Assembly: GCF_010093595.1 (NCBI RefSeq)
Contig: NW_022985440.1
Span: 337,215-401,214, forward strand
From: Mytilinidion resinicola
Taxonomy: Eukaryota; Ascomycota; Dothideomycetes; Mytilinidiales; Mytilinidiaceae
Length of the DNA stretch: 64,000 bases
Direction of reading: 5' to 3'
How positions within the stretch are numbered: the first letter of the stretch is position 1; each line of letters begins with the position of its first letter. The position numbers were made by a program, and so were the translations under genes. Below, piece after piece: positions 42,125 through 55,334 of the stretch. The notes beneath the pieces were generated by a model. The model did no database searches. It saw only the letters and a program-made list of their open reading frames with translations, and was not told the DNA's origin.

Positions 42125-43270
42125 ACAGCAAGATGTCAAGGATCACACGTGCTGAGCTGGGCTTCGATTCGAGGGGTGGGACAGCTATTCGAAGCCGGCA
42201 CACAAGGGCGTGTAAGTGTGCAGCGAGTTGGCGAAATCCTACGGGAGTTGGGGGGTAAACTCGTGAGTGCGACATGCGACCTTGGTTTTCCAGAGCTGTT
42301 GACACGTGATTGTGCTGTCTGAGGTGCGCTACATATTTAAGGGATCGTTAGTACCGTCCGAAGTGTCTTGATAGAGCGGGAAAATGCAGGTTACGATGTT
42401 AGCGGGGGTGTTAGGATCTGATGGGGAAGATTGGCGACTAACCTCCTATCCGCAGTTCGACCCCCGAATACCATTTCAAAACCATCAACATGTGGTCGAG
42501 CTAAAGTTCACATAGCCTATCGATATCTTGGAATAGTGTCGCACCGAATACTTCTGTAGATGACACGGTACTACTCGAGCTCTAGACGTGTGTTGGTGGA
42601 AGCGTAGTTTGCGTAAAGTGGTTCAGTGAGAGGTGTGGTTTGAGTTAGCGAGCACCTAGCTTACCGTAGTTTGCGATCGGGCTAATATGGTCAGAAGGGC
42701 GTTCGAAAGTGGGGTCGAAGTAGTCTTCGAAGAAGGCGAGAGCCATGGGCCTAGTTGTCAATAGAAGGGTGGCTGGCTACCACGGTTGAGTACCCTATAG
42801 CCCATATGAAGATATGTGGAGCAGTAGTAAGCTTCTCGGCCTCTATAGTTCGTAGTGCATACCACATTGAACCAGTTTCCTACCCCTGAAGCTAATCTCA
42901 CTAGACTCCACAGAGAATCCATGGTCACGCTCACGTCTTCAGCAGAAACAAGCGACGACAGAACTGGGGTATTATAGTTCTCTTTCATTTCAACCATCGA
43001 CCTATCTAAAGCCATGTATAGAGCATAAAATCAAACGCCCACTAGTGCTGCACGGAAGTCTCCCAGACATTCCTTCAGATCAGTAATAGCATGCAGGGCC
43101 ACGCCCGTGCTAATCAAAGCGCGAGCTTCAGGCCGGGAAGACCAAAGGGCAATTGAGGGTACCCTTCTGGAGTTCGTGGTGAGAGTCGAGAAATTCCTGA
43201 GTCGCCGGGGGAGAAGCAGCGACGAGGATGTGGGGGTTGTCGTGATAGTCGTGAGAGGGTTGTTGTGCAT
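42125..43270. other. Intergenic region with weak minus-strand coding signal
   Basis: A minus-strand frame, 43015-42758, and a short exon-like piece from the ATG at 42746 (MALAFFEDYFDPTFERP...) ending at a GTAAGC donor may belong to a small gene, but no model joins them in phase. No domain recognised. Confidence 0.3.
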
Positions 43271-44193
43271 TTACATGCAAGCAGCGCCATCGATGCCGAT
43301 GACCTTGCCGTTGACCCACTCGCCGTCCTGGGAGGCGAGGAAGGCGACGACGCGCGCAATGTCGATGGGCTGGCCAACGCGGTTCATCGGCGACCAGGTG
43401 GCGGCGTACTCGTCGACTTCGTCGTTGTTCATCTTGTCTCCTCCCGGAATGTACTCCTTGCACACGGCGTGGTACATGTCGGTCTTGATGCCGCCGGGGG
43501 CGACGCAGTTGACGGTGATCTTCTTGTCGCCGCAGTCTGGAATATGTTAGTCTAGAGTTCAGGGTTTGGTGTATAGTGAGGAGCGTACCGATAGCCATGC
43601 AGCGGACGAAGGTCTCAATCGTGCCCTTGCTGCCGGAGTACAGAGTGTGCTTGGGCACGCCCTTGGCCTGGCCAGTGATGGAGCCCATGAGGATGATGCG
43701 GCCGCCGACTTCCATGTGCTTGTAGGCCTCGCGGGCAACGAAGAACTGGCCACGGGTGTTGATGCTCATGACGCGGTCGTACTCCTCCTCTGTGACATCC
43801 TTGAGATGGCCGAAGGACACAACGCCGGAGTTGGAGCAGCAGATGTCGAGCTTGCCAAAGTGCTTGACGGTCTCATCCATGAGCTTGGTGGTCTCCTGGA
43901 CGTTGGCGACGTTGGCCTTGATGGCAATGGCGTCGGATCCGAGCTTCTTGATCTCCTTGACGGTCTCCTCAGCGCCCTCGATGGCGTTGGCGTAGTTTAC
44001 GACAACCTTGGCGCCGCGCTTGGCGAGCTCCAGAGCCATTGCCTTTCCGATGCCACGGCCTGCGGTTCTGTCAGTCTCGAGAAAGGCGCGCTTGATACCA
44101 CGATGTCTCACCTGAGCCGGTGACAACGGCGACCTTGCCCTCAAGGCTCCATGTGGGGATCTCGGACGCGGTGCTTCCGTTTCCAACAGCCAT
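43271..44193 (-). CDS. BRN1: 1,3,8-trihydroxynaphthalene reductase (DHN-melanin, Brn1/THR1-type SDR)
   Basis: Structure complement(join(43271..43536,43589..44059,44112..44193)), 272 aa, with 52-bp introns (GTGAGA...CAG and GTACGC...CAG). It is an SDR: TGSGRGIG at 25-32 for NADPH, and catalytic Ser154, Tyr168 and Lys172 in GSITG and YSGSK. The stretches [40 protein letters not shown] and the C-terminus [12 protein letters not shown] are highly characteristic of fungal trihydroxynaphthalene reductase, which reduces 1,3,8-THN to vermelone in melanin synthesis and is the tricyclazole target. Its likely activator, CMR1, lies 5 kb upstream on the same strand. Confidence 0.95.
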
Positions 44194-47100
44194 TGTGATG
44201 TTTGGATGGTTTGGGGGGGAAGTTGTGGGTTGGAGGTTCAGTTGAGTGAGAAGGAAGTGGTTGGGAGTTGATTGCTGGAAGACTGGTTGGTGATGCGGGG
44301 GAAAGTTGAGCGGAGTGAGGTGGAAGAGACTGGAATTGATTGCTGGAAGCCTCTATATACGGAAGGAAGCATGGCCGGAGAATACATGTAAACAACGGTA
44401 CGTGTGCGGCCGCATCCCCAACAGCCAGCGTTAGAGCCCGCCGCATCCCCAACTGACACCGTCAGGGCCCCCCATCAGCCTCTCCCGCCGTGCCTGGCAG
44501 CGCGGGCATCCGCACACAGCGTTTGCAGTGGACTGCGGGGCATTGTGCGAGGCAGCGTGTCGGCTTGGGCGGGGCCGGGCGCAGCAGTCGTCGCGGTATC
44601 AGATTGAGAGGACGCTGTCGCCCATCAGGCACGGGAAGCGAGTGCGACAGGGGAGCGAGCGTCACGACTGCGAGGCCGAATCAACTGCGCGTGCCTGAGA
44701 AGGCAGGCGGCGCGGAGGCTAAGCAGCTAGAGTTGGCATCGCATGCGGCCCGGCGACTGGCCCGGCTGCAAGCGGAGGGGAGGGGCGTGGCGGAGAGAGG
44801 GGCCTGGTGGCCTGGTGAGCGCGGAGCGCCTGGGAGCGAGAAAGGTCAGACAGCAGCCAGCAGCCAGAACACAGACAAGACGACGCCCTCGCGCTCTTAT
44901 GAACTGCTGGGCTGCTGCTCGCACCCACTGTTGCGCGTCATCCGGTCAGTTCTGCAGGAGTCGCCGTGTGAGCCGCGTGGAGCGCGATCGCCAGGCAGTT
45001 TTCCACTTGTCAGCGTTAGAATTGAGGCAGACGGGGCCCTCACGATCACCACGACCCATCGCTGCCGCATTGCCTCGCAGCCTCGTCCTCGCAGCCTCCA
45101 CGCCGCGCTCCTGCGCCGCCTGTTGCCCCAAGCTGCGGCCGGCACGGCGTCGGATTGGGCCTGAGGGCTCCCCATCGCCATCCTGCGGCGAAGAAGAGGA
45201 GGCCCGGCGGCGGACAAGCTTGTGGCATGCCGTTACGGCTTCGGCTCCGCACTCCAGGCCAGCATCGCGACGACACGCTGCCCCCAACCACCACGTCTGC
45301 GCCCATCACGAGTCTATCTATATTCGCTGCGTGTCAAGCAATTCCCCCTTCCATCTGCACCGCTAGAACGCTCATCGTTGCGACAGGCCCTGCCCAGACG
45401 ATCCGTACTGCACCCAGCAAGCACCTCGGCGGTCCGCAGCCACCTACGCCGCAGTACTGACTCTCTCGCGCAACGTTGTCGATTTAGCCTACCAGACTTC
45501 CAAGCATTGCACGCGTTAGGGACGCTTTGTCAGGCTTCGCTGCCTGCATCCTGCCACTTTGAAGGCCGTCGTGATGTTCCTCAGTCAGGTCGACCAGTGG
45601 GCCTCGTGTCTGTGAGTGGCCCATGGAGAGCGAAATCGCCGTGGCCTCTGGCTGGCAGAGACCCTCCGTGGTGCGTGCTAGGTGGTCGAAGGATTGACAG
45701 GCGGATGTGCCCCCAGCCGACAGGATGCCGGCAGTGACATGTTGAGAGCGAGTTGCCTGCAGCGCTCAATCTGCGGTAAGAGTATCGTCGGTGACTTCGA
45801 TATCAACCATGAGCACAGTAGAAAAATATACAAATATACAGGTCAAGATGCCGCAGAAAGAAGCTTTTCAAGATACCCACCATGTCTACCATGTTACCCC
45901 GAGCTTTTTATATCTTGACCGCTTGGCTATCACGGAATGCCACTTCGCCAACCTAGCATGAGACCATCCAGCGTGCCGTCATCGTTTCTATCCGTCGCCA
46001 TACCTGGAGAACTCAGACCCTTTCACCCGGACTGCCCGTCGGTGCCGTCACCGCACGTTGACCGCACAGAGGTATCTAGCATCTCCAGCACGTACCACGT
46101 ACAATCTCGCACTCCCCATACCGAACCGCAACCCTGTCTACCATACATGCCCTGTCCTGCAGTGCTTCTACCCCAGTCCCATAACGTGTCCCTTTCTGTT
46201 CCTGTTCCTGTGCCTGTCACGCACGTCAAATCGCACAACCTACAGCTCACTCAACGCTCCCACATGTCACCAACCTGACCTACCTAACACCCATTCTTCC
46301 CTCTCCCCAACCCTCTCTACCACCCCATCCATTCCCATCGCTCGCCCCGGCCCCAACTTACGCCTCCCCTCCCTCATTCGCCGAAAAACCACCCCTACGC
46401 AGACATCCGCATCCCAGTCCACCTCATGCGAGTGGCATGCCGGGCTAGTACGTCGGGCATCGCAAGTGGCATTTTCTGCCCATCGCCCCTCCACCTCCCC
46501 AATCGCCACCTCTCCGCCCTGCTGCACGCCCAAAATGGCAGAAAACCGTTGCCCAGAAAGCCAACGGGCCCGTTTCATAACCAAGTTTAGCCCTTCTTCT
46601 GACCCTGATTCGCCGCCGTGTGCACGCACTGCCGGTTGCGTGCCTCCCCGATCCCGCCAACAACCCGTTGCCCCCAGCCTCCCCGAAGGGGCAAGGCGTA
46701 CCAAGTACGAAGGGCAGCCGGAAGGGCTACGGAAAATGCTAACACTGGGGACATGATGATCTTGCCTGTCCTTCGCCAGCGCGATGGCGATGATGGAATG
46801 GCGGCCAGCATTCTTTTCTGGGGCACGGTTGGTATACGCGAGAACGTATTCCTTGGAGCGGCGCCGGGGTTGTGCGGGCTGGGGACGGTACCAGTACCGT
46901 ACAAAAGGCCCTGTACCAGCAGGAATATATGGAGACATGGGGAACTTGTACTTGAGGGATTGGGATTGTCCTGGTCCGCCTCGTGTCTCTTTCCCCCCCA
47001 TATCCCACCACCCACCCACCCTTGATACCTGCTACCCGCTCTGGCGGCCGCGTAAGCAGGCGTGCACCTTTTCCTTCTACCGTCACCGTGACTGGCTACG

Positions 47101-47420
47101 GCGAGTCTTTTGTCCTTTCTGGACTGACGCCGCGGGCACGGCCTGCTGCGTTAGGCCACGACATGGCTTGGTGTTTGCCGTACCGTCTTTCGGACTGCAA
47201 GCCCTAACGCCACAATGCCACTGCACCACCACGGGGCTCGTAAGGAGCAGGGACAGGACAGGACAGGCAGTGCATGGCCGTTTACGCGGTTGCGACGGTC
47301 CCCGGACAATTGCGGGAGCTGAAGAAATAGAAAGACGGGCGAGGTATTGAGCCAAGCCGCTGAGGTGCATGAAATAAGCGGTAGGAAAAACTTGACTTGT
47401 ATATAGCAAAGGCTGGTGTC

Positions 47421-47471
47421 CCCTCTCCTCTTCCTCTTCCTCTTCCTCTTCCTTTTCCTTTTCCTTTTTCC
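47421..47471. repeat. CTCTTC-rich polypyrimidine microsatellite
   Basis: About 50 bp of tandem TTCCTC units changing to TTCCTT units. Likely length-variable. It lies in the gap between the melanin genes. Confidence 0.9.
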
Positions 47472-47612
47472 GATACCCCTCATCTTCCCTTCCCGCTAGG
47501 GACTGGGCCTTCACTTTCAGCGTGGACGAGGGATGTGACGGCATTGTCACTTCGTCGCCCTACCCCTCACTCCGTCACCTCTCTCCCGGGAGAGGCATAT
47601 ATCAATCACCTC

Positions 47613-47975
47613 ATGTCACTTCAACACATACCGAGGATGGGACGAGGGGATTCCTGACTCTCTCTTCTCCCATATAACCCCTTACGGATCTCCTTCATAT
47701 TCCTTCACGGAAAGGGAAACTCCACTTTCGTTAGCCTCCCTTCACTTTATCGTCAAGGCTAGCACCCTTCCACTTCGCATCACTTCAACACATCCCAAGG
47801 TTTGGAGAAGGGGGAGTAAGTTGGGACGAGGGGATCACTTGCTCTCCCTTCTCCCATAACCCCTCGCCGAGCCCCTTCATCTCCCTTCACGGAAAGGGAA
47901 CCCCCCCTTCCCCTTCACACCCCCATCACCTTATCAAGCAGTCAAGCCTACAAGCAGTTAGCACCCCCACCACTC
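47613..47975. repeat. Imperfect tandem duplication of about 165-185 bp
   Basis: Two copies share, in order, CACTTCAACACAT, GACGAGGGGAT, TTCTCCCAT-AACCCCT, CCTTCACGGAAAGGGAA and TAGCACCC. They begin at about 47617 and 47781. The second is longer by about 20 bp. Non-coding, C/T-rich on the given strand. Confidence 0.8.
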
Positions 47976-49167
47976 CACATCACATCACACAACACCACAC
48001 TCAAAGACACGCATACCGAAAAAGACTCGCTCATTAGACTATAGAATCCCCCACAATACCATTGTCTACCTCGCTCCCCTTTATCCGTTCCAGATACCCA
48101 TGAATACCAGAACACTAGCTGAGGGCCAAGCGACGCACAAAACGCATTACCAAATTACCGATACCAGATGCACTATTCCCATTTCCTGACCCAGTCCCGG
48201 TCCGGTCTATCCCAGCGAAAAAGAAGTAAAAAGAACAAAAACTCCATCGCTCTATGTTCACCGAGCCCGCACGCACATCAAACGAAAGCGAAGAGACAAG
48301 ACATGAGCAGGAAAAAAAAAGGCAAGCAAAAACAAAAAGGAAAGTCGTTAACGATTCGTTCATTACGCGAAAAAAAAGCGGAGCGAGCCGACCGACCGAG
48401 TGGCGCAAAACGCATTCATCACGTAAGTTGTGTGTGATCTATCCCAGATCCCAAAAGCCCTAGAGACTAAGCGGGTGTGGCGGGTCGAGGTCTGATGACC
48501 TTTCTCACCCACACACACCCCCGACCCAAAACGAGATTAAGAGCAGAACTCGCAAGACAGAAAGAGATGAAGAACCGCAACCAAAAACGCCCGATAGGAA
48601 CATGGCCAGACGAATGCGTAAAAGCACTTTTTCAAACGGCGGGCAAGATCGCCCGAGGATCATGGCCGGAAGCGGCAAAGGCGCGAATAGCGAATAAGAA
48701 CATCATTCCACCACCACGGATTCGGATCCATCATCGATAAGCTCGCGCGGGAGAGGCGAGGACAGGCGTATAATACATTAGGGGGGCCGCGTGCCACATG
48801 CTGGGGTGTGGTGGAGCTGGACGACGTTGTGATGGAGGCGGACCGATAATCCGAGAGGGGAAGCCGGGGGAGAACCAGATGCTACCGACGGAGAGGAGGG
48901 AAAAGAGAAGGAAGCAGAAATAGGACAGTATTGCCATGCGCGCGAGCACGCGTGCGATCATCCCCGGACCCCGTATCGACGTCGATCGCAAGCCGAGGCT
49001 TGAGGGGGATTTGCACATGGGGTGGGTGGACGGTATATAGGGCGTGGAACGCCCCGCTCGTTCTTCGGCTGACCACATGTGAAAGGCGGAGGAAGAGATG
49101 GAAGGGATGACCGCAGCGATGGGATGGGAGGAGGTGAAGAGAAGGAACCCGGAAAGCTGGACTGGAC

Positions 49168-52100
49168 TCAAGGACTCCGCGCCAGCTTCTCCAGTTTACC
49201 CCGGATCCCGTCGGAAAAGCGTGTTGCGAGGCCCTCATCGACGACATCGATGCAGTGAGAGAGTACCGTGTAGGCATGGTGCATGGGCAGTTGGGAGCCG
49301 TCGCGCTTCGTCAGTGTTGGGACGCCCTCCCGCTTGCTAAGGTAGCGGACGATGAGAGGATGCTCGGCTGGCAAACCGTCGACCGCAAAGGACATTCCAG
49401 TTGGAGGGAAGAGGCCGTTGGATGGGCTCACGCTCTCGTTGTGCGTCAAGCTGTCGGTCCACATGATCAGAGCGACACGGTAAACTGCTCCAGGCCACCA
49501 TGGAGGACGGATCCCCCGAGGCATGGACCGAATGAGCCGGAGCACCTGGCCACAGTGGAAGATGGCCTCCTCGACGTCGGCGATGCAGCGCTTGTGGATC
49601 CATAGCAGCTGCTGGTAAGTGCCGTCGAATCCCTCGCGGCGGGCGAGCCGCTCGATCTCCGGGAAGTTTGTTACGGCGTTGAGGGAAATGAGGTGGAACA
49701 GGACGAGATTGGCCTGCATCATGGCGCACATGGGGTTTGCCTTGACATAGCGGTCCGCGAGGTCATACCAGCGCTGAAGAAGAGCTTGCACCTCCTCGAG
49801 GCGCACGCGGGTAGAAGCTGCCGTGACGGCGCGGGACCGGTTGCGTGAGGCCATGGTGTCAGAGAAGCAGCTCAACAGCTGGCAATACTGACAAACAAGA
49901 GATTGGAGTGGGTGGAGTAGCAGCCGCAGATGCAGCGCCGTCAGGGCAATGTTCTGAGGCACTATCTCGTCATCGAGGAACAGACGGAACAGATCACGCA
50001 GCGACAACGGACGGGCGCCCGAGCCCACGGAGGAGTAGCCACCGCTGAACTCGTGTACTTGGTTGAAGACTTCAGACCATTCTTGCGAGGTCTTCGCCTG
50101 CCACAGCCGGTCGGCATCGGGCATGGGCGCACCAAATTCAGTCACTGAGAACAGCGGTGCTGTATCGTGAAACAGCGACAGATCTTGATCGACCATCACC
50201 CACGAGTAGATCAACCTAGCGGGCGGTGAGCACGTGATGCGCCAACGTCAAAATTCTGCAACATACCTGCTCCGGCTTTCCATCGTAATCCAGTCGCTCC
50301 ACAACGTCTCCGTTGTACCCCTCGAGTTCAGTCTAGGAGTCGGCGTAGCGTGTGCGGGCTCGAGCACCCCCGAGTGCCGCAGCATTGCAAAGTACATGCC
50401 GCGCTGGCCCATGGCAATGTCCATCTGCCACTTGTCGCCACTCCACGCCGCCTGTACTGTGAAGAGCAACGCCGAGCGTAACACAATCGGGTCTCCTGAC
50501 ATGATGATGTTTTTCTCGATCAGGTCGAAGAGAGAGATGCGGCACGCCTCCGTGAGACCGCCCGTCAACCATCGCGCCTCGACCGACGGAATCACCATCG
50601 CTCCCTGTGCAATCATCATTAAAATTAGTAAAGTCGAGGCTTTATCATTATAGAACTGCATTAGCTCATTCGAGTCGAGCACACCTCGCGACGTCATTGG
50701 ATAGTACCGCTCGAACGAGTTGGCGTAAGAACGAAGGAAAGAGTCCAGCACCGTCGCTGGTGGGAGGAGTACAAAGTTGGATCCTGTAGAGCTGGGCGAC
50801 TCGCCACTGCCTGGTGAGCTGCTCATGCCGTCCTTGTGTATATCAAGCGCCTTGTGCAGGAACATCTGCGTAATGGCCAGCAGTTTGTCGCGGGTGCTTT
50901 CACGCATGGGCGTAACGGACAATTGCTCTCCCGAAGCGAAGTCAGCTTCATCCCAAAGTGGCCTCCATTGGCTCCATCCCTCGTGATTACGGAGAGTTTG
51001 CTCGAGTCGTTCCAGGTTAAGCTTCGCCGTCCGTGGACACGAGCTAGACGGGATGGGAGGGGTGCACCTGAAAACGGTCCACCCGTCCTGAGCGGCAATG
51101 ATGGCGCCGAGGTCCGCAACTCCGGAATCAGTAATCGAGTGCTGACGACTGTGAGAGGTGTAGAACATAGAAGCGGAGCTGCCAATTTGGAGGTCTGAGA
51201 AGGTCTCGTCCATCCGCGGTGTATGGCTAGGTGTTTGGACGGGAAACCCGTGTGGAGTCTGCATCTCCGGAATCATGCCCAAGAGGCCGTCAGCGTGCTG
51301 CTGCATATGGTTCATTTCCATTCCCATGGTGGCCATCATCATCGAAGGGTCTATCCTGCCCATTGGGTCGTACTCTGGAGCAACCTGCACATGTGCCCAG
51401 TCCATAAGAAATCGTGGACTGGAGTTGTTCTCCGAGCTGTCTCTACCTGCACGGAGGAAGTCGTCATACCCAGACATTGGCGTTTGTGCAATGAAGCCGT
51501 TAACGGGAGTCGGGAGCGGTGAGAGGACAGACGGGAGCACCGCTGTTTGCCCGTTCGGGGGACTATGCTCGAAAAACGGCGTAGGTCCTTCCATGGTGGG
51601 TGGCTTCTCTTCCTCGGGCGTGGGGTTCTGGAGGAGCTGTGGCTGGATCTGTGGAGTGGACTGTGGTTGCGATTCAGGCAGAGTCTGGGTCTGGGCGAGA
51701 GGAGAGTTGCGATTCGAGCCGTTGGGACTGCCATTGTTGCCATGCTCGGACGAACTGCCGCTTCCCGCACTTTCACCTGGCGGTAGCACACGATTAACGT
51801 TCTTCGAAGCCCGACGAGTTGGCCGGAGGGTGCAGCGGAGGTTTCTACTCGCGCAGCGACTGCAGGGAAACTTCTTGTCGCACTTGGTCTTGGTCTTTGC
51901 ACAGTTACTGCAGGCAATGGGCGTTCTGCCGGCGGATTTGGGTATTATTCCAGAATTTGGCGGTAAGCCTTCCTGATTATTAGCGTCCCGGCCATGGACG
52001 GTGTAGTGACGCTGGAGCAGGTCACTGATTGCGTGTCAGCAAGTCAAGGAAGTGTTGGATAAACTGCGAGAAAGCCGTGCGCGGATGTTGGAACAGCCAG

Positions 52101-52318
52101 CCTTGCAATGGAAGACAACCTACCGGCGGGCAAACGACATATGGCAAGTAAAGCATTTGTACGGTTTTACATTAGTGTCTGGACGAGACACGCTCGTCAG
52201 CTGGCTACTTTCAAAGAATTGGATCAGTGGGGAGGGTGGTGGACGTACGGGTGAGGATATGCCTCTCGAGGTGCTCGTCTCTCGTAAACGACTGGCCGCA
52301 GTATGTGCAGAACACCAT
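49168..52318 (-). CDS. CMR1: CMR1/PIG1-type melanin transcription factor (two C2H2 fingers plus Zn2Cys6)
   Basis: Four exons: complement(join(49168..50215,50267..52024,52124..52178,52249..52318)), 976 aa. Two C2H2 fingers lie at C4/C7/H20/H24 and C32/C35/H48/H52, and a Zn(II)2Cys6 cluster at C80, C83, C90, C96, C99 and C106 (ACSNCAKTKTKCDKKFPC). This rare double architecture defines Cmr1/Pig1, which activates DHN-melanin genes such as the reductase in this window. A long Ser/Pro/Gln-rich linker follows, then a fungal-specific transcription factor region (YYPMTSRGVLD, YSWVMVDQDLSLFHDTAP). Introns of 70, 99 and 51 bp place two breaks within the finger region, as in the family. Confidence 0.95.
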
Positions 52319-55264
52319 GATGGCGACAGAAAACGAAAGTGGTGCGGACGGTGGGAGCTGGCGGCAGCACAGGCGGTGGCAGATATACAGGAAACTGGCC
52401 GGACGTGTGTTGCAAGGGAAGTTTCAAAGAAAATCTTGGGGAGAGTTAGGTCGTTTCAAGGCGGTGGTGGCATGGAGGAGAGGTGGAGAGGGGAAACGCT
52501 TGGGCCGTGGGCTGGTTTGGAATAGGTTATATGGGGTGGGTCCTGGGGTGGACGCTGGCGGCGGGCTGTGAGCTTACACGTCGGAGAGCTGAGCTTTCGT
52601 CTCAATGGCAGTAGTATGGCATAGGATCCTGAGAGAGGTGCGAGGTGGCAGCAGTGCTGAGACTTTGCTACGGCCAGGAGCTAAGCTTGGTTGCCCGCGG
52701 TGCATAATCAAGAAACAGACGCTGGGCTGTTCGAGTTCGATGGTGCCTCCCGTGGTCTGCGGCGCCAGGCGCTTGGGAAGCATGTGCTCCGCTGGTTATG
52801 GCCGTGGCATGGCTCGCTCCATGGCTTACCTGCTGCGGTCAAGAGCAACGATAAGGAGTACATGGTTCGTACCTACTCGACAACGATCGCCCGCGGACAA
52901 GCCGCCCCTGCCACCCTGTCTTAGAGAGCCCTGCAGCGCCGCAAATGGAAAGCGTCAACACTCTGTGATGATCAATCGATTCGCCGGCCCAACCAGGGCG
53001 CCCGGCGGGTCGCGGAACAACCCTGAGCGAGGGCGACGCATTGGGGATTGAGGCACTGAGTTCACCGCGTCTGCCTCTGCCTCTGCCGTCGTCTGCCTGC
53101 TGTCTCCCGCCCGCCGTCCGCCCGCCCACAGCTCCCAGCACTCCGCCGCGCCCTGGCATGCCCTGAGATTTGCTGGACGCCGGAGAACACACGACGCTGC
53201 GGCAGCGCGTTGCACGGCGGGGGCCACCTCCCACGACGGCGGCGGCTGGGGCCAGCGTCCACGGCTCGCTGCAGTCACGACGGCACGCCGGAGAGGGCAC
53301 CGCAGTGGACTGGCCGACCGAGGCGGCGCTGGGCCTTTTGGTGAGAGGCACGCCGCCGCAGCGCCAGGACAGGGGCAGCGTAGGGCATACGGGGCGCATG
53401 GAGAGGCACCGGGGCCTTGCGTGGGTGTCTGGCCGTGGACTGCTGCGACTGCTTTGGACTGGCGCTGGCGGTGCTCCAGGGCGCGCGATTCGCCCAGGGC
53501 TGCGCCGTTCGCTGGAGCTGGGGCTGCTGCTGGGGCCTTGGGGGCTGCGGTGGTGTCTGCGGGAGCAGTGGGCGCTCAGGGATGGAGAATTCGATAGACT
53601 GTCTCACGCGCGCTGGGGCCAGCGTAGGCCCGGCTAGCTCGCGTGGCATGCGTCACTGGCTCCCAAGACGGCTAAAAATAACAGCGCCCCCGACGCGGAT
53701 ACGATCGTCGCCCAAGCTTTTGCAAGCGGCTCGGAGACTTTCGCGCCCATCAGCCTTGCGCTCCACCGCTGCTGGGGGGAGCATCCTCCAACAGCCTCCA
53801 CGCTCCTCCACCGCCGCATCCCTCCATCCTCCATCCCTCCACCAATCTGCGCCAAGCCCATCCGCCTGAGATCGCGCGCGCTCCAACGCCGACCGCAGCA
53901 ACTGGCAGCGCGCTGTCCTGACGGCCGTCCACGGTTCGGCTGACGTGCCCAGGTGGCGCCCGGCGCGGGCCACGGCTCACTGTTCGCCCAGCCCGCACGG
54001 CCGCTGCTGTCGTTCCGAGCAGACGCTGGGCAAGCGATGTGACAACGCTGGCACGCCGTCTCGCCGTCACTCGTACTCAGGCAGCCTCCAGTGCTGTGGA
54101 CATGATGATCAACGGGCGATCGCGCCGACAGAGCCACGGCCGTCGGCTTCCATACGGACGTGCTGGGCAGGCCGTCCTGACCGCTCCGCAGAAGGCGGGC
54201 CGGGGTCGTGCCGTTTGATCCTGGCGTGGATGAGCAGCAGTCCCAAAGCAGCAGCGCGAGTTGCAATCTGATCCGCCGCGAGTCGTCTGGGCAGCCCGAT
54301 ACCGCCTAGTCGCACACCTGAATGCCTGTCCACGCTGTACTGGGAGCGCTACGAGTCTGATCGCCTCGCTTGCAGCAAACCATGATGTCGATCCGATTTC
54401 CCCATTCGGCCCTCTCCCGCCCCTAATCGTGGGCCCCCGGCGCCGTGAGTGTGACCGAACCGGCTACGGAGTGACTCCTGGGCATCTCCACGCTTGTACA
54501 GTGACTTCGTCGCCAGTCGAAATGCCGAGTGCCTTCAAACACATCAGAGCCAGCGTGTCCTCGTCATGCATGACATCTTCCTGGCGCGCCATCTGCTGGT
54601 GTGTCTTCATCAATCGCGGCAGGCCTAGCCTGACTCGTGTTAGATGTGAGCTGTGAGACTGCACATTGCGTTCCGCGATCCGCCTCGTAAGCTCCCTGGA
54701 CGAGGGAAGCTCCCTCGCGCTCTTTCACGCACTTTTCGCACTTCTCGCTTCTTTGCGCCTGGAAACACGCTCTCGCACTCCTCCGCGTACGCGAATACGC
54801 TCTTACCCTCAATTTCGCATGTCCTCGTCAGCGCTCCCAAAGCAGCAGCTCCTACATTGACCGCTGTATCAAAGCCCGAGAATCACCCAGGATCATGCCG
54901 AAATCGCGCAGGCCTTAAACGAGGCACGTCTCTCTGCGCACTGTGCTTGAGCGCCACGCGCATCCATGGAGCGCTCCGGCTGTTTGTGTTTCAAGTCAAA
55001 GATCCCGATATCCCTGTCCATGGGGGTTGAAACAAATCCCGCCGCCTGAACGACGCGAGACTGGACGTGCCTCGTTCGGTCCTGCTTGCGATCCTACCGA
55101 CCGTAACAAGAGAGGAAAGAGGATATGAAAGAGATAGAGAGAGGAGGAACGAAAGGGCTACTCATGCCGGAATCAGACGATTCTCGCGTCTGCAGCTTCG
55201 CCTTCGCACGCCTCGCACGCAGCCGGTAGTCACGGCCAAAACCAACAAAGCCACGAGATGAATG
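52319..55264. other. CMR1 upstream region, GC-rich, no gene recognised
   Basis: About 2.9 kb with many overlapping chance frames on both strands (for example a 210-codon frame at 53634-54266 on the minus strand) lacking motifs or splice structure. The part next to 52318 should be the CMR1 promoter. I found no polyketide synthase sequence here. Confidence 0.4.
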
Positions 55265-55334
55265 GTGGAGGATACCTACCTGAGTCTCCACCCACAGGTG
55301 AATTGTGGACAGTACCTTCCTGAGTCTCCACCCA
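55265..55334. repeat. Two direct copies of a 30-bp segment, 40 bp apart
   Basis: Units 55265-55294 and 55305-55334 share GTGGA, TACCT or TACCTTCC and TGAGTCTCCACCCA. Non-coding and unassigned. Confidence 0.8.

Larger units (their letters stand above)
44194..49167. other. Five-kb intergenic region between melanin reductase and CMR1
   Basis: Contains the reductase promoter. GC-rich chance frames run on both strands. A CTCTTC-type microsatellite (47421-47471) and an imperfect duplication (47613-47975) are listed separately. A 9-bp inverted pair GGTCAAGAT...ATCTTGACC flanks 45841-45921. No gene supported. Confidence 0.4.

Noticed and set aside
42161..42180. GCTTCGATTCGAGG resembling a tRNA B-box
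   Set aside because: No A-box upstream and no cloverleaf can be folded by eye.
43128..44186. Single 352-codon frame covering the reductase
   Set aside because: It reads through both introns; the spliced model restores the conserved GSGRGIG and AIDCGDKK joins and the known C-terminus.
46267..47019. 250-codon minus-strand open frame between the melanin genes
   Set aside because: GC-rich, overlapped by other long frames on both strands; low-complexity composition and no motif.
53634..54266. 210-codon minus-strand open frame
   Set aside because: Composition-driven frame with no motif or hydrophobic pattern, overlapped by comparable frames on the other strand.
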